Positions 1 to 8,372 of a stretch of 64,000 nt of DNA are shown one piece after another; position 1 is the stretch's first letter; the number at the start of each line of letters is the position of its first letter. The position numbers and the translations under genes were made by a program. The notes beneath the pieces were generated by a model. That model did no database searches. It was not told where the DNA came from and was given only the letters and a program-made list of their open reading frames with translations. Source of the DNA: Achromobacter sp. Bel (GTDB taxonomy: Bacteria; Pseudomonadota; Gammaproteobacteria; Burkholderiales; Burkholderiaceae_B); the NCBI RefSeq assembly GCF_012928505.1, contig NZ_JABBJN010000019.1, positions 1 through 64,000 of the forward strand, in the 5' to 3' direction.

Positions 1-829
1 GCCCGTCGCCGCCCGGCACGCGCTGGGGCGGCGGCGGGACGACGCGGCCGGCAGTCTGCGTTTGGCTCTGGGGCTGACTGCCCGCCGGGTTGTCGGCGGG
101 CGCCGTCCTGGCGGGCGCGTCGGGCCGGGCGGGCTTGGGCGCTTTGCCCGGCTTGCCCGATTTTCCGGTCTTTGCGGCTGGCGCAGCGGGCGGCGGATAG
201 ACGCCGTACCGGCGCAGCGAATCCTGATAACCCGGCGGATACAGCGATTCGTCGGCGAACGGCTTGGCGCGCGGATTCAGGCCGGCCACCGTCTTGACGT
301 CGCCCCGGCGCATGCGGCCGTCCTGCGTGTAGACGAACCGCTCGATGTTGGATCCCTTCGGAAAATCGAAGGTCATGGCGCTGCGGTCGTCCTGCACCAG
401 CACGGCTGGCCGGTCGCGGCAATTGCCCAGGTCCCACGACAGCACGTCGGACCCTTCGATCGCCAGCACGGTATAGCGGTAATCGCAGTTGCGGCGCTGC
501 GTCTCGATGACGACGACGGTGCGCGGGCCCACGTTTTCGGTACGCGCGACGCGGGCCGAGTCCACGTTGTTCAACGGCACCACGCGTTGATTGCCCGACA
601 GCTTGACCGAGAAATTCTTGCCCTCGCGCCGCAGCGTGCCCAGCCCCCCGTCCTGCAACGGGAACTGGCCGATCTCGGTGCCGAACAAGGCGGCGGTATC
701 GACGCCATAGACCAGTCCGCCCCGGGAATTGGTCTTGACCGCGCACGCGCTCAGCCCCCCCAGCAACAACAGTATGGCCGCAAGGCGGAGGATCAACGAA
801 CGGAACAAGAGCGGGTGCATCGACATCAT
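1..829 (-). CDS. Lipoprotein of unknown function (3' end outside window)
   Basis: The minus strand is open from ATG at 829 to the window edge with no stop. The start region encodes a short basic segment, a hydrophobic stretch (about residues 12-26) and a lipobox LSAC with Cys29, so this is a predicted lipid-anchored envelope protein. In-frame ATGs also lie at 826 and 820; 829 is simply the longest choice. The middle of the protein is rich in beta-type sequence. The last ~70 visible residues are a low-complexity tail of Pro, Ala, Lys, Gly and Gln (KTGKSGKPGKAPKPARP), as often seen in proteins that span or bind the cell wall. I recognise no family. The opposite-strand frame over the same bases is only a shadow: it has no signal or motif. 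The true C-terminus lies left of the window. Confidence 0.72.
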   Translation of the reverse strand, partial: MMSMHPLLFRSLILRLAAILLLLGGLSACAVKTNSRGGLVYGVDTAALFGTEIGQFPLQDGGLGTLRREGKNFSVKLSGNQRVVPLNNVDSARVARTENVGPRTVVVIETQRRNCDYRYTVLAIEGSDVLSWDLGNCRDRPAVLVQDDRSAMTFDFPKGSNIERFVYTQDGRMRRGDVKTVAGLNPRAKPFADESLYPPGYQDSLRRYGVYPPPAAPAAKTGKSGKPGKAPKPARPDAPARTAPADNPAGSQPQSQTQTAGRVVPPPPQRVPGGDG

Positions 830-947
830 CGTGGTGGCGGGAAACCTCGCGCCAGCGGAGCGCGGTTTCCGTCAAAGCCCTGCAATGTATCGCAAAGTTA
901 CAACACAGGGCCAGGCTTGTTTCAATTGCGCCTTGCCGGCGCGGGGC

Positions 948-1409
948 TCAATCAGCGGCGGCTTGCTTGCGTTCCAGCGCGTCCTTGACCAGTTCGCCGG
1001 CGCTATGGCGGATGACCGACACGCAACGCGCCACGATGGCGCGCAGCAGCGCCTCGGCGGGCAGGGTGTCAGACGCGGCCACAAAGCCCTCAAGCGACGC
1101 CGATACACGGCCGGCCTTCGGGCCCCGGTCCTGCTGCAGGGTCAGCTTGACCGCCTTGCAGCGGTTGTTCACCGCGTTGACGACTTCCAGCAATTGCGCA
1201 CGGGTCAGGCCCAGTTCGTCCGCGTCCACGAAGCTCGGGTAGACCAGGCGCAGGAATTCCGGGTCCGTCTCGCTCAGGCTGAAAAACATGGTGCCCAGGT
1301 CGGGGTGGCGAAACAGCACGTCGCCGTCGTCGTCGATGCGGGCCACCAGGCCCAGTTCTTCTTGAACCACGGTCTGGTACAGGGCGGTCAGCGCGGTGGG
1401 ATTGGACAT
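948..1409 (-). CDS. YbjN-like (type III chaperone-fold) protein
   Basis: A 153-residue soluble acidic protein. The order of short helices and beta strands (DGDVLFRHPDLGTMFFSL, then a central LVYPSFV segment and a C-terminal helical half) resembles the YbjN / type III secretion chaperone-like fold. Members of that family are small cytosolic proteins, often linked to stress or motility regulation, without a known enzyme activity. The start is supported by a GGAGAG ribosome site seven bases upstream of the ATG. It is divergent from the membrane protein gene at 1584, and a 10-bp inverted repeat lies between the two. The family call rests on overall pattern only, so the function should be treated as unknown. 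Confidence 0.75.
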   Translation of the reverse strand: MSNPTALTALYQTVVQEELGLVARIDDDGDVLFRHPDLGTMFFSLSETDPEFLRLVYPSFVDADELGLTRAQLLEVVNAVNNRCKAVKLTLQQDRGPKAGRVSASLEGFVAASDTLPAEALLRAIVARCVSVIRHSAGELVKDALERKQAAAD

Positions 1410-1483
1410 GATTCGACTCTCCGTGAGGGTGGATGGCGACGGGAAAATCCGCGCCCTTGCCCTCTGCTACGCCCCCGGCGGGA

Positions 1484-1524
1484 AAAGGTTCGAAAAATAT
1501 TCATCGAAAAAAAATCGAACCTTT
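1484..1524. promoter_or_regulatory. 10-bp inverted repeat between divergent genes
   Basis: AAAGGTTCGA (1484-1493) and TCGAACCTTT (1515-1524) are exact reverse complements around an A/T-rich 21-nt centre. The site lies between the divergent starts at 1409 and 1584. It could be an operator or a transcript hairpin; there is no direct evidence for either. Confidence 0.4.
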
Positions 1525-1583
1525 CCGGCTGCCGCGCATAGCGACAGATACAGGCACCCGCCCCCAACTCAAAAGGAAAGACC

Positions 1584-2162
1584 ATGCAAGGCAAAGAAGC
1601 ACGCGACGTATTGACCCAGGCCAAGATCCACGGCGCACGCTGGGCCGCCACCGCCGCCCAGCGCGTCAACCGTGGCGACGCCGCAGGCGCGCTGCTGTTC
1701 CTGCTGGCCACCACGGTGCTTTCCGTGATCACGGTACGCATCATGGGAGCCAACGCCAGCCTCAGCTTCTACGACCTGCTGCGCCTGCAGAACGGCGGCA
1801 ACCTCCAGGGCTCGCAAGGCACGGGCGCCGGTATCTACGCGCTGTTGTGGCTGCTGGCCGTGGTCGGCCCGCTGCTGCCGTCCCTGCTGCCCCGCCGCGC
1901 GGCCCGCCTGGGCTACTTCCTGCCGATTGCCCTGTGGGGCATCGCACTGGCCGGCATCGTGTCGCAGGTGCGCGAACTGACGAACGCCACGCGTCAATTC
2001 GCCGGATTCATGGGCAATTCGCGCGCCAGCCGCAACATGGCCGGCGACATGGTGTCGTCGCTCTGGAGCAGCCTGAGCTTCGGCTTCGGCTTCTACCTGT
2101 CGTTGGCGATCGCCGTGGCATTCACCGTGCGCGGTATCGCCGTGCTGCGCCAACGCGCTTGA
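1584..2162 (+). CDS. Four-helix inner-membrane protein, function unknown
   Basis: A 192-residue protein with a charged, Ala-rich cytosolic N-terminus (about 1-33) and four predicted membrane helices near residues 35-52, 84-102, 109-127 and 163-182. No catalytic motif or transporter signature is visible. An AAGGAAAG ribosome site precedes the ATG. The gene stands alone: it is divergent from the YbjN-like gene and followed by a strong terminator at 2187-2222, so it is probably a single-gene transcript. It may be a small envelope or stress-related membrane protein. I do not recognise the family. Confidence 0.75.
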   Translation: MQGKEARDVLTQAKIHGARWAATAAQRVNRGDAAGALLFLLATTVLSVITVRIMGANASLSFYDLLRLQNGGNLQGSQGTGAGIYALLWLLAVVGPLLPSLLPRRAARLGYFLPIALWGIALAGIVSQVRELTNATRQFAGFMGNSRASRNMAGDMVSSLWSSLSFGFGFYLSLAIAVAFTVRGIAVLRQRA

Positions 2163-2186
2163 TTTTCCGGCCTTGCGCGGCTAAGG

Positions 2187-2222
2187 TGCCGCAGCCCTCG
2201 CCCCGGAGGGCTGCGGCATTTT
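2187..2222 (+). terminator. Rho-independent terminator
   Basis: A 13-bp perfect stem (TGCCGCAGCCCTC / GAGGGCTGCGGCA) with a 6-nt loop is followed by TTTT. It ends the transcript of the membrane protein gene and isolates the sigma-factor operon that starts at 2278. Confidence 0.85.
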
Positions 2223-2277
2223 CCGCCGATGGGCTGACGTTCCGCGTCCAGTTCGCCCCCCGCCCGAAATCTGAACC

Positions 2278-2943
2278 ATGAACTCGCTCGACCCCAAGCG
2301 CTACGTCATCAACAACGTCGACGCGCTGCTCCGCATCCTGCATGCCGATCCGCGCTACGCGCTGGAATTCCGCAACAAGGCCGAACAGCACATCACGCTG
2401 AAGCTGCGCAAGAAATTCTTCAACACCTCGCCGGAGGGCGTGGTGGACGCCTTCAATAACGCGCTCATGAAATTCCTGCAAACGCGCACGTTCAAGGACG
2501 AAGGCTTCCAGCACGGCCAGCCGGCGGACGGGTGGACTGCCCAGGAACTCGCAGTCAGCAAGCTGGGCGGCTACCTGTATCGGGGCTCGCTGCACGAGCT
2601 GATCCAGATGCATCGGCGCACGCGGCACGAAGTGCGATGGGCCGGGCCCGAAGGCGACGGTGGCCAGGACGACAACGTCTTCAGCGACGCCGACGACGTG
2701 GGCGACCCCTCCCCCTTCGCCGACCCCGCACACGCATACGAGCACCTGTCGCTCATCAAGCGCATGCGCGAATGCCTGAACAAGCTCAGCGACACCCTGC
2801 GCGCCACGATGTTCCTGTATCTGGACGAGGTCCCCATGGAACAGATCGCGCGGCAGCAGGACCTGCATGTGCCTACCGTCAAGAGCCGCCTGCACGCCGC
2901 ACGCAAGCTCGTGGCCGAATGCACGCGTAAAGGAATGGACTGA
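2278..2943 (+). CDS. ECF-like sigma-70 family RNA polymerase sigma factor
   Basis: A 221-residue protein. The C-terminal 60 residues have the form of sigma region 4: a helix (MRECLNKLSDTLRATMFLYL) and then a helix-turn-helix at about 187-210 ending VKSRLHAARK, the usual ECF recognition-helix ending. The N-terminal half (about 30-120) holds the place of region 2 but is divergent (RNKAEQHITLKLRKKFF). An acidic linker (EGDGGQDDNVFSDADD) joins the two parts. It probably directs RNA polymerase to a small alternative regulon. The gene for the likely anti-sigma factor begins 2 nt after its stop, and the cassette continues with a caspase-like protease and a SecD-head-like protein. Autoregulation is typical of the class, but I could not identify a -35/-10 pair by eye. 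The exact ECF group is undetermined. Confidence 0.85.
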   Translation: MNSLDPKRYVINNVDALLRILHADPRYALEFRNKAEQHITLKLRKKFFNTSPEGVVDAFNNALMKFLQTRTFKDEGFQHGQPADGWTAQELAVSKLGGYLYRGSLHELIQMHRRTRHEVRWAGPEGDGGQDDNVFSDADDVGDPSPFADPAHAYEHLSLIKRMRECLNKLSDTLRATMFLYLDEVPMEQIARQQDLHVPTVKSRLHAARKLVAECTRKGMD

Positions 2944-2945
2944 TC

Positions 2946-3554
2946 ATGTCTGAAGACCGAGTGCTGTCCTATCTGTCGGGCCAGCTCGACGACAACGCCC
3001 GCCGCGCCTTCGAAGCCGACATGGCGCGCGACCCCGCGCTGCGGGCCGAGGTCGACGAATGGCGCAATCTGGCCCAGGCGCGCCAGCTGGCCCACAACGA
3101 CATCGGCCGGGCCGACCGCGATTCCGCATTCCTGCGCGCGCTGGCCGAACGCCCACCCCCCGCGCAGCCCTTGCCGACCCGCGCCCGCCGGCTGTGGCAA
3201 TGGCTATGGCCCACGCCCGCCAGTCCGCTGATGCCGCTGGGCTGGGCGCTGGCGATCATGCTGTCGGTCATGGTGGTGCAGCAAGCGCCGCTGGATGCGC
3301 CCGCGCCCGACGGGGTCCTGACGCGCGGCGGCGGTTCCTGCCCGCGCCTGGTGGTGGACCTGCCCGACGCGCTCACCGCCAAACAGCTGCGCAACACCTT
3401 GTCCCAGTACGACGTGTCGATTGTGGATGGTCCCGACGCCGACGGCCGATACGTGCTGAGCGCTGCTCGCGAATCCTCGTTGCAGGATGCCGCCCACGCG
3501 CTGGGCGTACTGTCCGCTACCCCCGGCCCGGCCGGCGTTTGCCCCCGTCAATGA
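2946..3554 (+). CDS. Membrane-anchored anti-sigma factor
   Basis: A 202-residue protein laid out like an anti-sigma factor. The N-terminal helical domain (about 1-65, MSEDRVLSYLSGQLDD start) would face the cytoplasm and bind the sigma factor. A single membrane helix lies at about 96-112, and a periplasmic domain covers 120-202. It lacks an HxxxCxxC zinc motif. The periplasmic part has a short alpha/beta unit (LVVDLPDALTAKQLRNTLSQ, then IVDGPDADGRYVL) like those at the end of many anti-sigma proteins, which resembles protease propeptide or inhibitor folds. Two cysteines, Cys132 and Cys199, could form a disulfide across it. The gene starts 2 nt after the sigma gene and overlaps the caspase gene by ATGA. 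The function is inferred from topology and context. Confidence 0.78.
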   Translation: MSEDRVLSYLSGQLDDNARRAFEADMARDPALRAEVDEWRNLAQARQLAHNDIGRADRDSAFLRALAERPPPAQPLPTRARRLWQWLWPTPASPLMPLGWALAIMLSVMVVQQAPLDAPAPDGVLTRGGGSCPRLVVDLPDALTAKQLRNTLSQYDVSIVDGPDADGRYVLSAARESSLQDAAHALGVLSATPGPAGVCPRQ

Positions 3555-5083
3555 AGCTAAGCATGAAGACGAATCCGTTTCCGGTTGCGATGCCTTCGAC
3601 GATGCCCTCGACGATGCCCTTGACCCGCCGGCGGTTGCTTGCCGCCATGTTGGGCGCGGGCCTGTTGCCGCTGCATGCGGGCGTGACGGCCAACCCGGCC
3701 GCGGCTCCGTCGCCCTCCTCGCCCCCCGCAGCCCCGTCGGCCAGGTCAGTCCCAACGGCTCCGCCCGCCCCCACCGCCGCCAAGCGTCGCTACGCGCTGG
3801 TCATTGGCAACGCCCGCTACGCGGTGCCCGCCAACGCGCTGGTCAACCCGGTCAACGACGCTCGCCTGATCGCCGAGTCGCTGCGCAAGCGGCAATTCGA
3901 CGTCACGCTGCTTACCGACCTGACCACCGCACAAATGGAAACCGCCGTCGACGAGTTCGCCACGCGCGCGAAAGACGCAGATCTGGCGCTGGTGTACTTT
4001 GCCGGCCATGCCGTGGCCGTGGACGATGTGAACTATCTGTTTGGCGTGGACCTGGCGTTGCCCCTGGGCGAAGTCCGCATCCGCACCGCACAGCAAAGCT
4101 CGCTGAGCATCAAGCGCGTGTCGCAGGCGCTGCGCCGGTCCGAGGTGCGCGCCCGGCTGATGGTGCTGGACGCGTGCCGCACGAATCTGACGCGCGGCGC
4201 CCCCTCGGCGGGCCTGGTTCACACCGTGCCGGCGGGCGGCGAACTGATCGCGTTTTCGACGCAGCCTGGCGCCACGGCCGAAGACGGCTTTGGCAACGAA
4301 GGGCCGCGCCATAGCCCGTACGCGTATTACTTCGCGCAAGGCCTGGACGCCCTGCCCGCGTCCGCCCCGGTCGAGAATTTCTTCAAGCAGCTGACGGGCG
4401 ATGTGCAAGTCGCCACCGCCTACCGGCAGATTCCGCACTACGCCAGCAGCCTGGTCGGCACGGTCACCTTCACCACACTGGCCGACGGTCAGACGCCCGC
4501 CGTGCCGGGCGGCAAGCCCGGTCAAGCCGGCCGCGGTCCCTCGCCCACGCTCGGCCGCGACTTGATCAAGGCGCGCATGAGCGCGTGGGAATTCGAAATC
4601 GAACGGGGCGCGAAATACTTGGACGAGCCCAGGCTGGCCTCGCTGCAAGCGCGGGCCAAAGCGGGTGACGTGGTCGCCATGACCACCTTGGGCCTCATCG
4701 CCGAAAACGGCGAACACGTGGAGCAGGACTACCAGGTGGCGGCCCGGTGGTATCAGCGCGCTGCCGACCAGGGCTTTGCCCCCGCGCAAACGTACCTGGG
4801 CGAACTGACCGGCATGGGCCGGGGCGTGCCCAAGAACTACAACGTGGCCGAACGCCTGTTCCGCGAGGCCGCGGAAGCCGGCCACCGCCGCGCCGCGCTG
4901 GACCTGCTGGACGTGCGCGCGCGCATGGGTGAACCGATGAACCCGCAGGAATGGATCAGCGTGCTGCAAGACGCTGCGCTCAACCCCCTGGGCATGCCCG
5001 CCCCGGGCATGCCGCAGATACAGGGGCTGCCCGACATGCCCTGGGTGCGCCCGCCGGTCATGCGTGCGCCCGGCCGGCCCTGA
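3551..5083 (+). CDS. Exported caspase-like (peptidase C14) protein with Sel1 repeats
   Basis: 510 residues from ATG 3551, which overlaps the upstream stop (ATGA). In-frame ATGs also occur at 3563 and, within a 12-base tandem repeat encoding MPSTMPSTMPLT, at 3590, 3602 and 3614. Then comes TRRRLLAAML, a Tat/Sec-type signal (about 25-45), followed by a Pro/Ser/Ala linker (50-76). The caspase fold spans about 78-310. It starts RRYALVIGNARY, with the catalytic His153 in VYFAGHA and Cys209 in LDACRTN, so the dyad is intact. Residues ~373-446 contain two Sel1-type repeats (AVARWYQRAADQG-like and AERLFREAAEAG), usually protein-binding. A Pro/Met-rich tail ends the protein. It would act as a periplasmic cysteine protease with Arg/Lys specificity, as in bacterial orthocaspases; the target is unknown. 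Its partner genes suggest the anti-sigma factor. Confidence 0.88.
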   Translation: MKLSMKTNPFPVAMPSTMPSTMPLTRRRLLAAMLGAGLLPLHAGVTANPAAAPSPSSPPAAPSARSVPTAPPAPTAAKRRYALVIGNARYAVPANALVNPVNDARLIAESLRKRQFDVTLLTDLTTAQMETAVDEFATRAKDADLALVYFAGHAVAVDDVNYLFGVDLALPLGEVRIRTAQQSSLSIKRVSQALRRSEVRARLMVLDACRTNLTRGAPSAGLVHTVPAGGELIAFSTQPGATAEDGFGNEGPRHSPYAYYFAQGLDALPASAPVENFFKQLTGDVQVATAYRQIPHYASSLVGTVTFTTLADGQTPAVPGGKPGQAGRGPSPTLGRDLIKARMSAWEFEIERGAKYLDEPRLASLQARAKAGDVVAMTTLGLIAENGEHVEQDYQVAARWYQRAADQGFAPAQTYLGELTGMGRGVPKNYNVAERLFREAAEAGHRRAALDLLDVRARMGEPMNPQEWISVLQDAALNPLGMPAPGMPQIQGLPDMPWVRPPVMRAPGRP

Positions 5084-5145
5084 ACTCGTCGGCGCAACGC
5101 ACTTCGGCTAGGATGGAGCTCTTGTCCCCGTCAAAGGAAACTGCC

Positions 5146-5535
5146 ATGCCCTTGATGAAGCATCTGGCCTGCGCCGCCGCCCTGGCCTTGTCGCTGCCCT
5201 TGGCCGCGCACGCCGAAACCGTCACGCTGCAAGCCGCCAGCGCCACGCCCAGCGCCGACCCGCACACAGGCGCCCGCGTCGTTGACGTGGCCTTGAAGCC
5301 CGACAGCCAAAAGGCCCTGGCCGACTTCACGCGCAACCGCGTGGGCAAGCGCATTCAGCTGCGCTCCAATGGCGTGCTGCTGACCTCGGCCACGCTACAA
5401 AGCCCGCTGGAAGGCGACAGCTTCCGCATCACCGCCGGCGAACATGGCTTTGGCGGCAAGTCCGCCGAAGAGATCGCCCAAGGCATCATGAAAGACGGCG
5501 GGTTGACGGTGGACGACGAAAACGTCGCGAAATAG
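5146..5535 (+). CDS. Small exported protein resembling the SecD P1 head subdomain
   Basis: A 129-residue protein with a clear Sec signal peptide (cleavage after AHA, residue 23). The mature part reads like the SecDF P1-head subdomain: a strand with VALKPDSQKALADFT, then NRVGKRIQLRSNGVLLTSATLQSPLEGDSFRITAG and a closing helix (SAEEIAQGI). In SecD this unit sits in the periplasm and helps pull preproteins. Here it stands alone with no membrane part, so it is not SecD itself. It follows the caspase gene by 62 nt with an AAAGGAAA ribosome site and is probably the last gene of the sigma/anti-sigma/caspase operon. Its role is unknown. A lipoprotein at 30660-31217 carries the same kind of domain. 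Confidence 0.72.
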   Translation: MPLMKHLACAAALALSLPLAAHAETVTLQAASATPSADPHTGARVVDVALKPDSQKALADFTRNRVGKRIQLRSNGVLLTSATLQSPLEGDSFRITAGEHGFGGKSAEEIAQGIMKDGGLTVDDENVAK

Positions 5536-5553
5536 CGCCCCGCGGCCCTTCCC

Positions 5554-6759
5554 TCAGGGGGTGATTTCGAACAGGCCGGCCGCGCCCATGCCGCCGCCCA
5601 CGCACATCGTCACCACCGCATAGCGCACGCCGCGCCGGCGGCCTTCGATCAGCGCGTGCCCCGCCATGCGCGCGCCCGACATCCCGTAGGGATGGCCGAT
5701 CGAAATGGCGCCGCCATTGACGTTCAGGCGCTCGTCCGGAATGCCAAGTTGATCGCGGCAATACAGCACCTGGCAGGCAAAGGCCTCGTTCAGCTCCCAC
5801 AGGCCGATATCGTCGACCTTCAAGCCGTGCCGCGCCAACAGGCGCGGCACCGCATGCACCGGCCCGATACCCATTTCTTCGGGGCCGCAGCCGGCGACCG
5901 CCATGCCGCGGTACGTGCCCAGCGGCTTCAGGCCCCGCCGACGCGCTTCGGCGGCTTCCATGACCACGCAGGCCGATGCGCCGTCCGAGAGCTGCGACGA
6001 ATTACCGGCGGTGATGTGCTGGCCAACCTCCAAGCGCTGGCCGCTCTTGAATACGGGTTGCAGCTTCGCCAGGCTGTCCAGCGAGGTATCCGGGCGATTG
6101 CCTTCGTCACGCGCCAACGTCACCGACTGGGTCGACGTCAGGCCTGTCGCGCGGTCCGTCACTTGCATCATGGCGGCAAGCGGCACGATCTCTTCGTCGA
6201 AACGCCCGGCGGCCTGCGCGGCGGCCGTACGTTGCTGCGAACGCAAGGCATACGCATCCTGCGCGGCGCGGGGAATGCCATAGCGGCTGGCCACGATCTC
6301 GGCCGTTTCCAGCATGCTCATGAAGATTTCGGGTTGCTCGCGCATCAGCGCCTCATCGAACCATCGGTGGCGGTTCATCGTGTCGTTTTGCACCAGCGAA
6401 ATCGACTCCAGGCCGCCGGCCACGACAATATCCATGCCTTCCTGCGTCACTTGCCGCGCGGCCGTGGCAATCGCCATCAGCCCTGACGCGCACTGCCGGT
6501 CCAGCGTCATTGCAGCCACCTGCGCGGGCAGGCCGGCGCGCAGCGCCGCCTGGCGCGCCACGTTCATGTGCGTCGTCCCTTGCTGCAAGGCGGCGCCCAG
6601 GATCACGTCTTCGACCTCGCCGGGCGCGACGCCCGCACGCGCCACGGCATGCGAAATCGCATGGCCGCCCAGCGTGGGCGCGGTCGTGTCATTGAACGCG
6701 CCGCGATAGGCCCGGCCGATCGGCGTGCGGGCGGTTGAAACGATGACGGCTTCTCTCAT
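5554..6759 (-). CDS. Acetyl-CoA acyltransferase (thiolase)
   Basis: A 401-residue thiolase. Cys90 in DRQCASGL is the nucleophile that carries the acyl group; the His motif ([18 protein letters not shown]) and the second Cys ([13 protein letters not shown]) complete the active site. It cleaves 3-ketoacyl-CoA with CoA into acetyl-CoA and a shortened acyl-CoA, the last step of beta-oxidation-like pathways. The start chosen is ATG at 6759, preceded by AGGAAAC; the frame can be read to 6807, but that part overlaps the upstream gene and has no ribosome site. It lies 16 nt after the aldehyde dehydrogenase and is the distal gene of a five-gene leftward operon (maoC, SDR, thioesterase, ALDH, thiolase). 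The chain length of the substrate cannot be read from the sequence. Confidence 0.93.
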   Translation of the reverse strand: MREAVIVSTARTPIGRAYRGAFNDTTAPTLGGHAISHAVARAGVAPGEVEDVILGAALQQGTTHMNVARQAALRAGLPAQVAAMTLDRQCASGLMAIATAARQVTQEGMDIVVAGGLESISLVQNDTMNRHRWFDEALMREQPEIFMSMLETAEIVASRYGIPRAAQDAYALRSQQRTAAAQAAGRFDEEIVPLAAMMQVTDRATGLTSTQSVTLARDEGNRPDTSLDSLAKLQPVFKSGQRLEVGQHITAGNSSQLSDGASACVVMEAAEARRRGLKPLGTYRGMAVAGCGPEEMGIGPVHAVPRLLARHGLKVDDIGLWELNEAFACQVLYCRDQLGIPDERLNVNGGAISIGHPYGMSGARMAGHALIEGRRRGVRYAVVTMCVGGGMGAAGLFEITP

Positions 6760-6775
6760 TGTGGTTTCCTGTGTG

Positions 6776-8353
6776 TTAGCGATGCCAGACGGTGTGGCTT
6801 TGCTCACGTGCGAATTGGGCGACGTAGTACGGCCCCAGACCGCCTTTGCCGGTCATGCCTGAACCCTTCCAGCCGCAGAACGTCTGGACGCCCGGCCACG
6901 CGCCCGTGGTCGCGCCGCTGGCCCGGTTCACATACAGGGCGCCCGCCTGCGCGCGGTTCAGGAACCGGTCGATCTCGTCCTGTTCTTCTGCATAGCAGCC
7001 GGCGGTCAGGCCGTAGTCCACCGCGTTGCCGTCATCGAGCGCTGCGTCGAAATCGGTGAACGGCAGCACCGAGACGAAGGGCAGGAAGAGTTCCTTGCGG
7101 TTCAGCCGGTGGTCGGCGGGCAAGCCGGCCGCGACGGCGGGCCGCACATAGTGGCCGTAGGCCAATTCACCCGCGCTCAGGCGGCGTCCGCCCGCCAATA
7201 GCCGGCCGGCCGCCCTGACGTCTTCGCAGGCCGTGCGGTAGCGCCGCCACGCCGCTTCGTCGATCACCGGCCCCATGAAGACGCCGCGTTCACGCGGGTC
7301 GCCGACGCTCACGTCTTCAGTGGCGGCGCAGAGCCGGTCCAGGAAGGCGTCGTGGATGCTGGCGTGCGCATACACTTTCGACCCCGCCGAACACTTTTGC
7401 CCTTGCAAGCCGAAGGCCGAGCGCACCACGCCTTGCACGGCCGTATCCAGATCGGCGCTGGCCGTGACGTAGGTCGGGTTCTTCCCGCCCATCTCGGCGA
7501 TGACGGGCCGCGCATGGCGGCCCGCCGCCACCGCCTGCAGCAAATCCATGCCGACCTCAAGGCTGCCCGTGAACGCGTAACCGTCAATGCCGGCGTGCTG
7601 CGCCAGCATCGCGCCCGTCTGCGCACCGCCGAACACGCCATTCACGCATCCCGGGGGCACGCCGGCACCGTCGCAGGCGCTCAACAGCAACGCGCCGGTC
7701 AACGCGGCGCGGGGCGACGGCTTGTAGACCACGGCATTGCCTGCCAGCAGCGCGGCGCAGACCATGTTCACGGACAACGCCAGCGGGAAATTGAACGGCG
7801 CGATCACCGCGAACACGCCGTAGGGACGCAGCACGTCGTGCGTGCTTTCGTTGTCGAAGGCGCGCGCCAGCGGCTGCCGGTAGCCATCGCTGCGTTCAGC
7901 CTGATCGCAGTAATAGCGGATCAGGTCCACGGTTTCCTCGGCCTCGCCCAGCGCCTCCAGCCGCGACTTGCCGATCTCGACCATCGTCGCCATGGCGAAG
8001 TCGTACTTGCGTTCGGACAGCACCATCGCCAACCGGCGCAGCACGGCAATGCGCGCCGCCCAGCCTTGCGCGGCCCATGCCGGCTGGGCGTGCCGGGCGC
8101 AGGCGATCGCCTGGTCGACCGTGTCGGCGCCGGCGCTGGGAAAGCGCCCGATCAGCAGCCAGTGATCGATCGGCGAATAGGATTCTTGCAAGGGTTCGCC
8201 CGCCACCACGCGACCCTCGAAGCGATGCCGGTAATCCAACCCCAGCATGCGCGATTCGAAATCGGGCAGCCGCTTGTCCAGCAGATCATGCACGGCCGAG
8301 AAGTCCGTGTGGATGTTCGAGTACGTGACGCGAGGCAGGGTGTGGTCGATCAC
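6776..8353 (-). CDS. NAD(P)-dependent aldehyde dehydrogenase (PruA-like)
   Basis: A 525-residue aldehyde dehydrogenase. Catalytic residues are Cys321 (GQKCSAG) and Glu287 (AEMGGKNP); the cofactor pocket includes APFNFPLA at about 185-192 and FTGSLEVG at 261-268. The motif style (Rossmann part, then [11 protein letters not shown]) is closest to the 1-pyrroline-5-carboxylate / glutamate semialdehyde dehydrogenase branch, but the gene sits in an acyl-CoA operon, so the true aldehyde may be different. The start is GTG at 8353, which follows AGGAG at the right distance; the in-frame region upstream to 8524 is proline/arginine-rich nonsense inside the thioesterase gene. It would oxidise an aldehyde to an acid for activation or beta-oxidation. 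Confidence 0.9.
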   Translation of the reverse strand: MIDHTLPRVTYSNIHTDFSAVHDLLDKRLPDFESRMLGLDYRHRFEGRVVAGEPLQESYSPIDHWLLIGRFPSAGADTVDQAIACARHAQPAWAAQGWAARIAVLRRLAMVLSERKYDFAMATMVEIGKSRLEALGEAEETVDLIRYYCDQAERSDGYRQPLARAFDNESTHDVLRPYGVFAVIAPFNFPLALSVNMVCAALLAGNAVVYKPSPRAALTGALLLSACDGAGVPPGCVNGVFGGAQTGAMLAQHAGIDGYAFTGSLEVGMDLLQAVAAGRHARPVIAEMGGKNPTYVTASADLDTAVQGVVRSAFGLQGQKCSAGSKVYAHASIHDAFLDRLCAATEDVSVGDPRERGVFMGPVIDEAAWRRYRTACEDVRAAGRLLAGGRRLSAGELAYGHYVRPAVAAGLPADHRLNRKELFLPFVSVLPFTDFDAALDDGNAVDYGLTAGCYAEEQDEIDRFLNRAQAGALYVNRASGATTGAWPGVQTFCGWKGSGMTGKGGLGPYYVAQFAREQSHTVWHR

Positions 8354-8372
8354 AGTCGCTCCTGGGCGGCGT

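Noticed and set aside
62-988. Long plus-strand frame over the left-edge lipoprotein
   Set aside because: No signal, motif or ribosome site; the minus strand carries a lipobox and a sensible protein. The plus frame is rich in His/Gln/Arg, as shadow frames in GC-rich DNA are.
3746-4969. 407-codon minus-strand frame opposite the caspase gene
   Set aside because: Composition is His/Gly/Arg-rich, with no motif. The plus strand has an intact catalytic dyad and Sel1 repeats.
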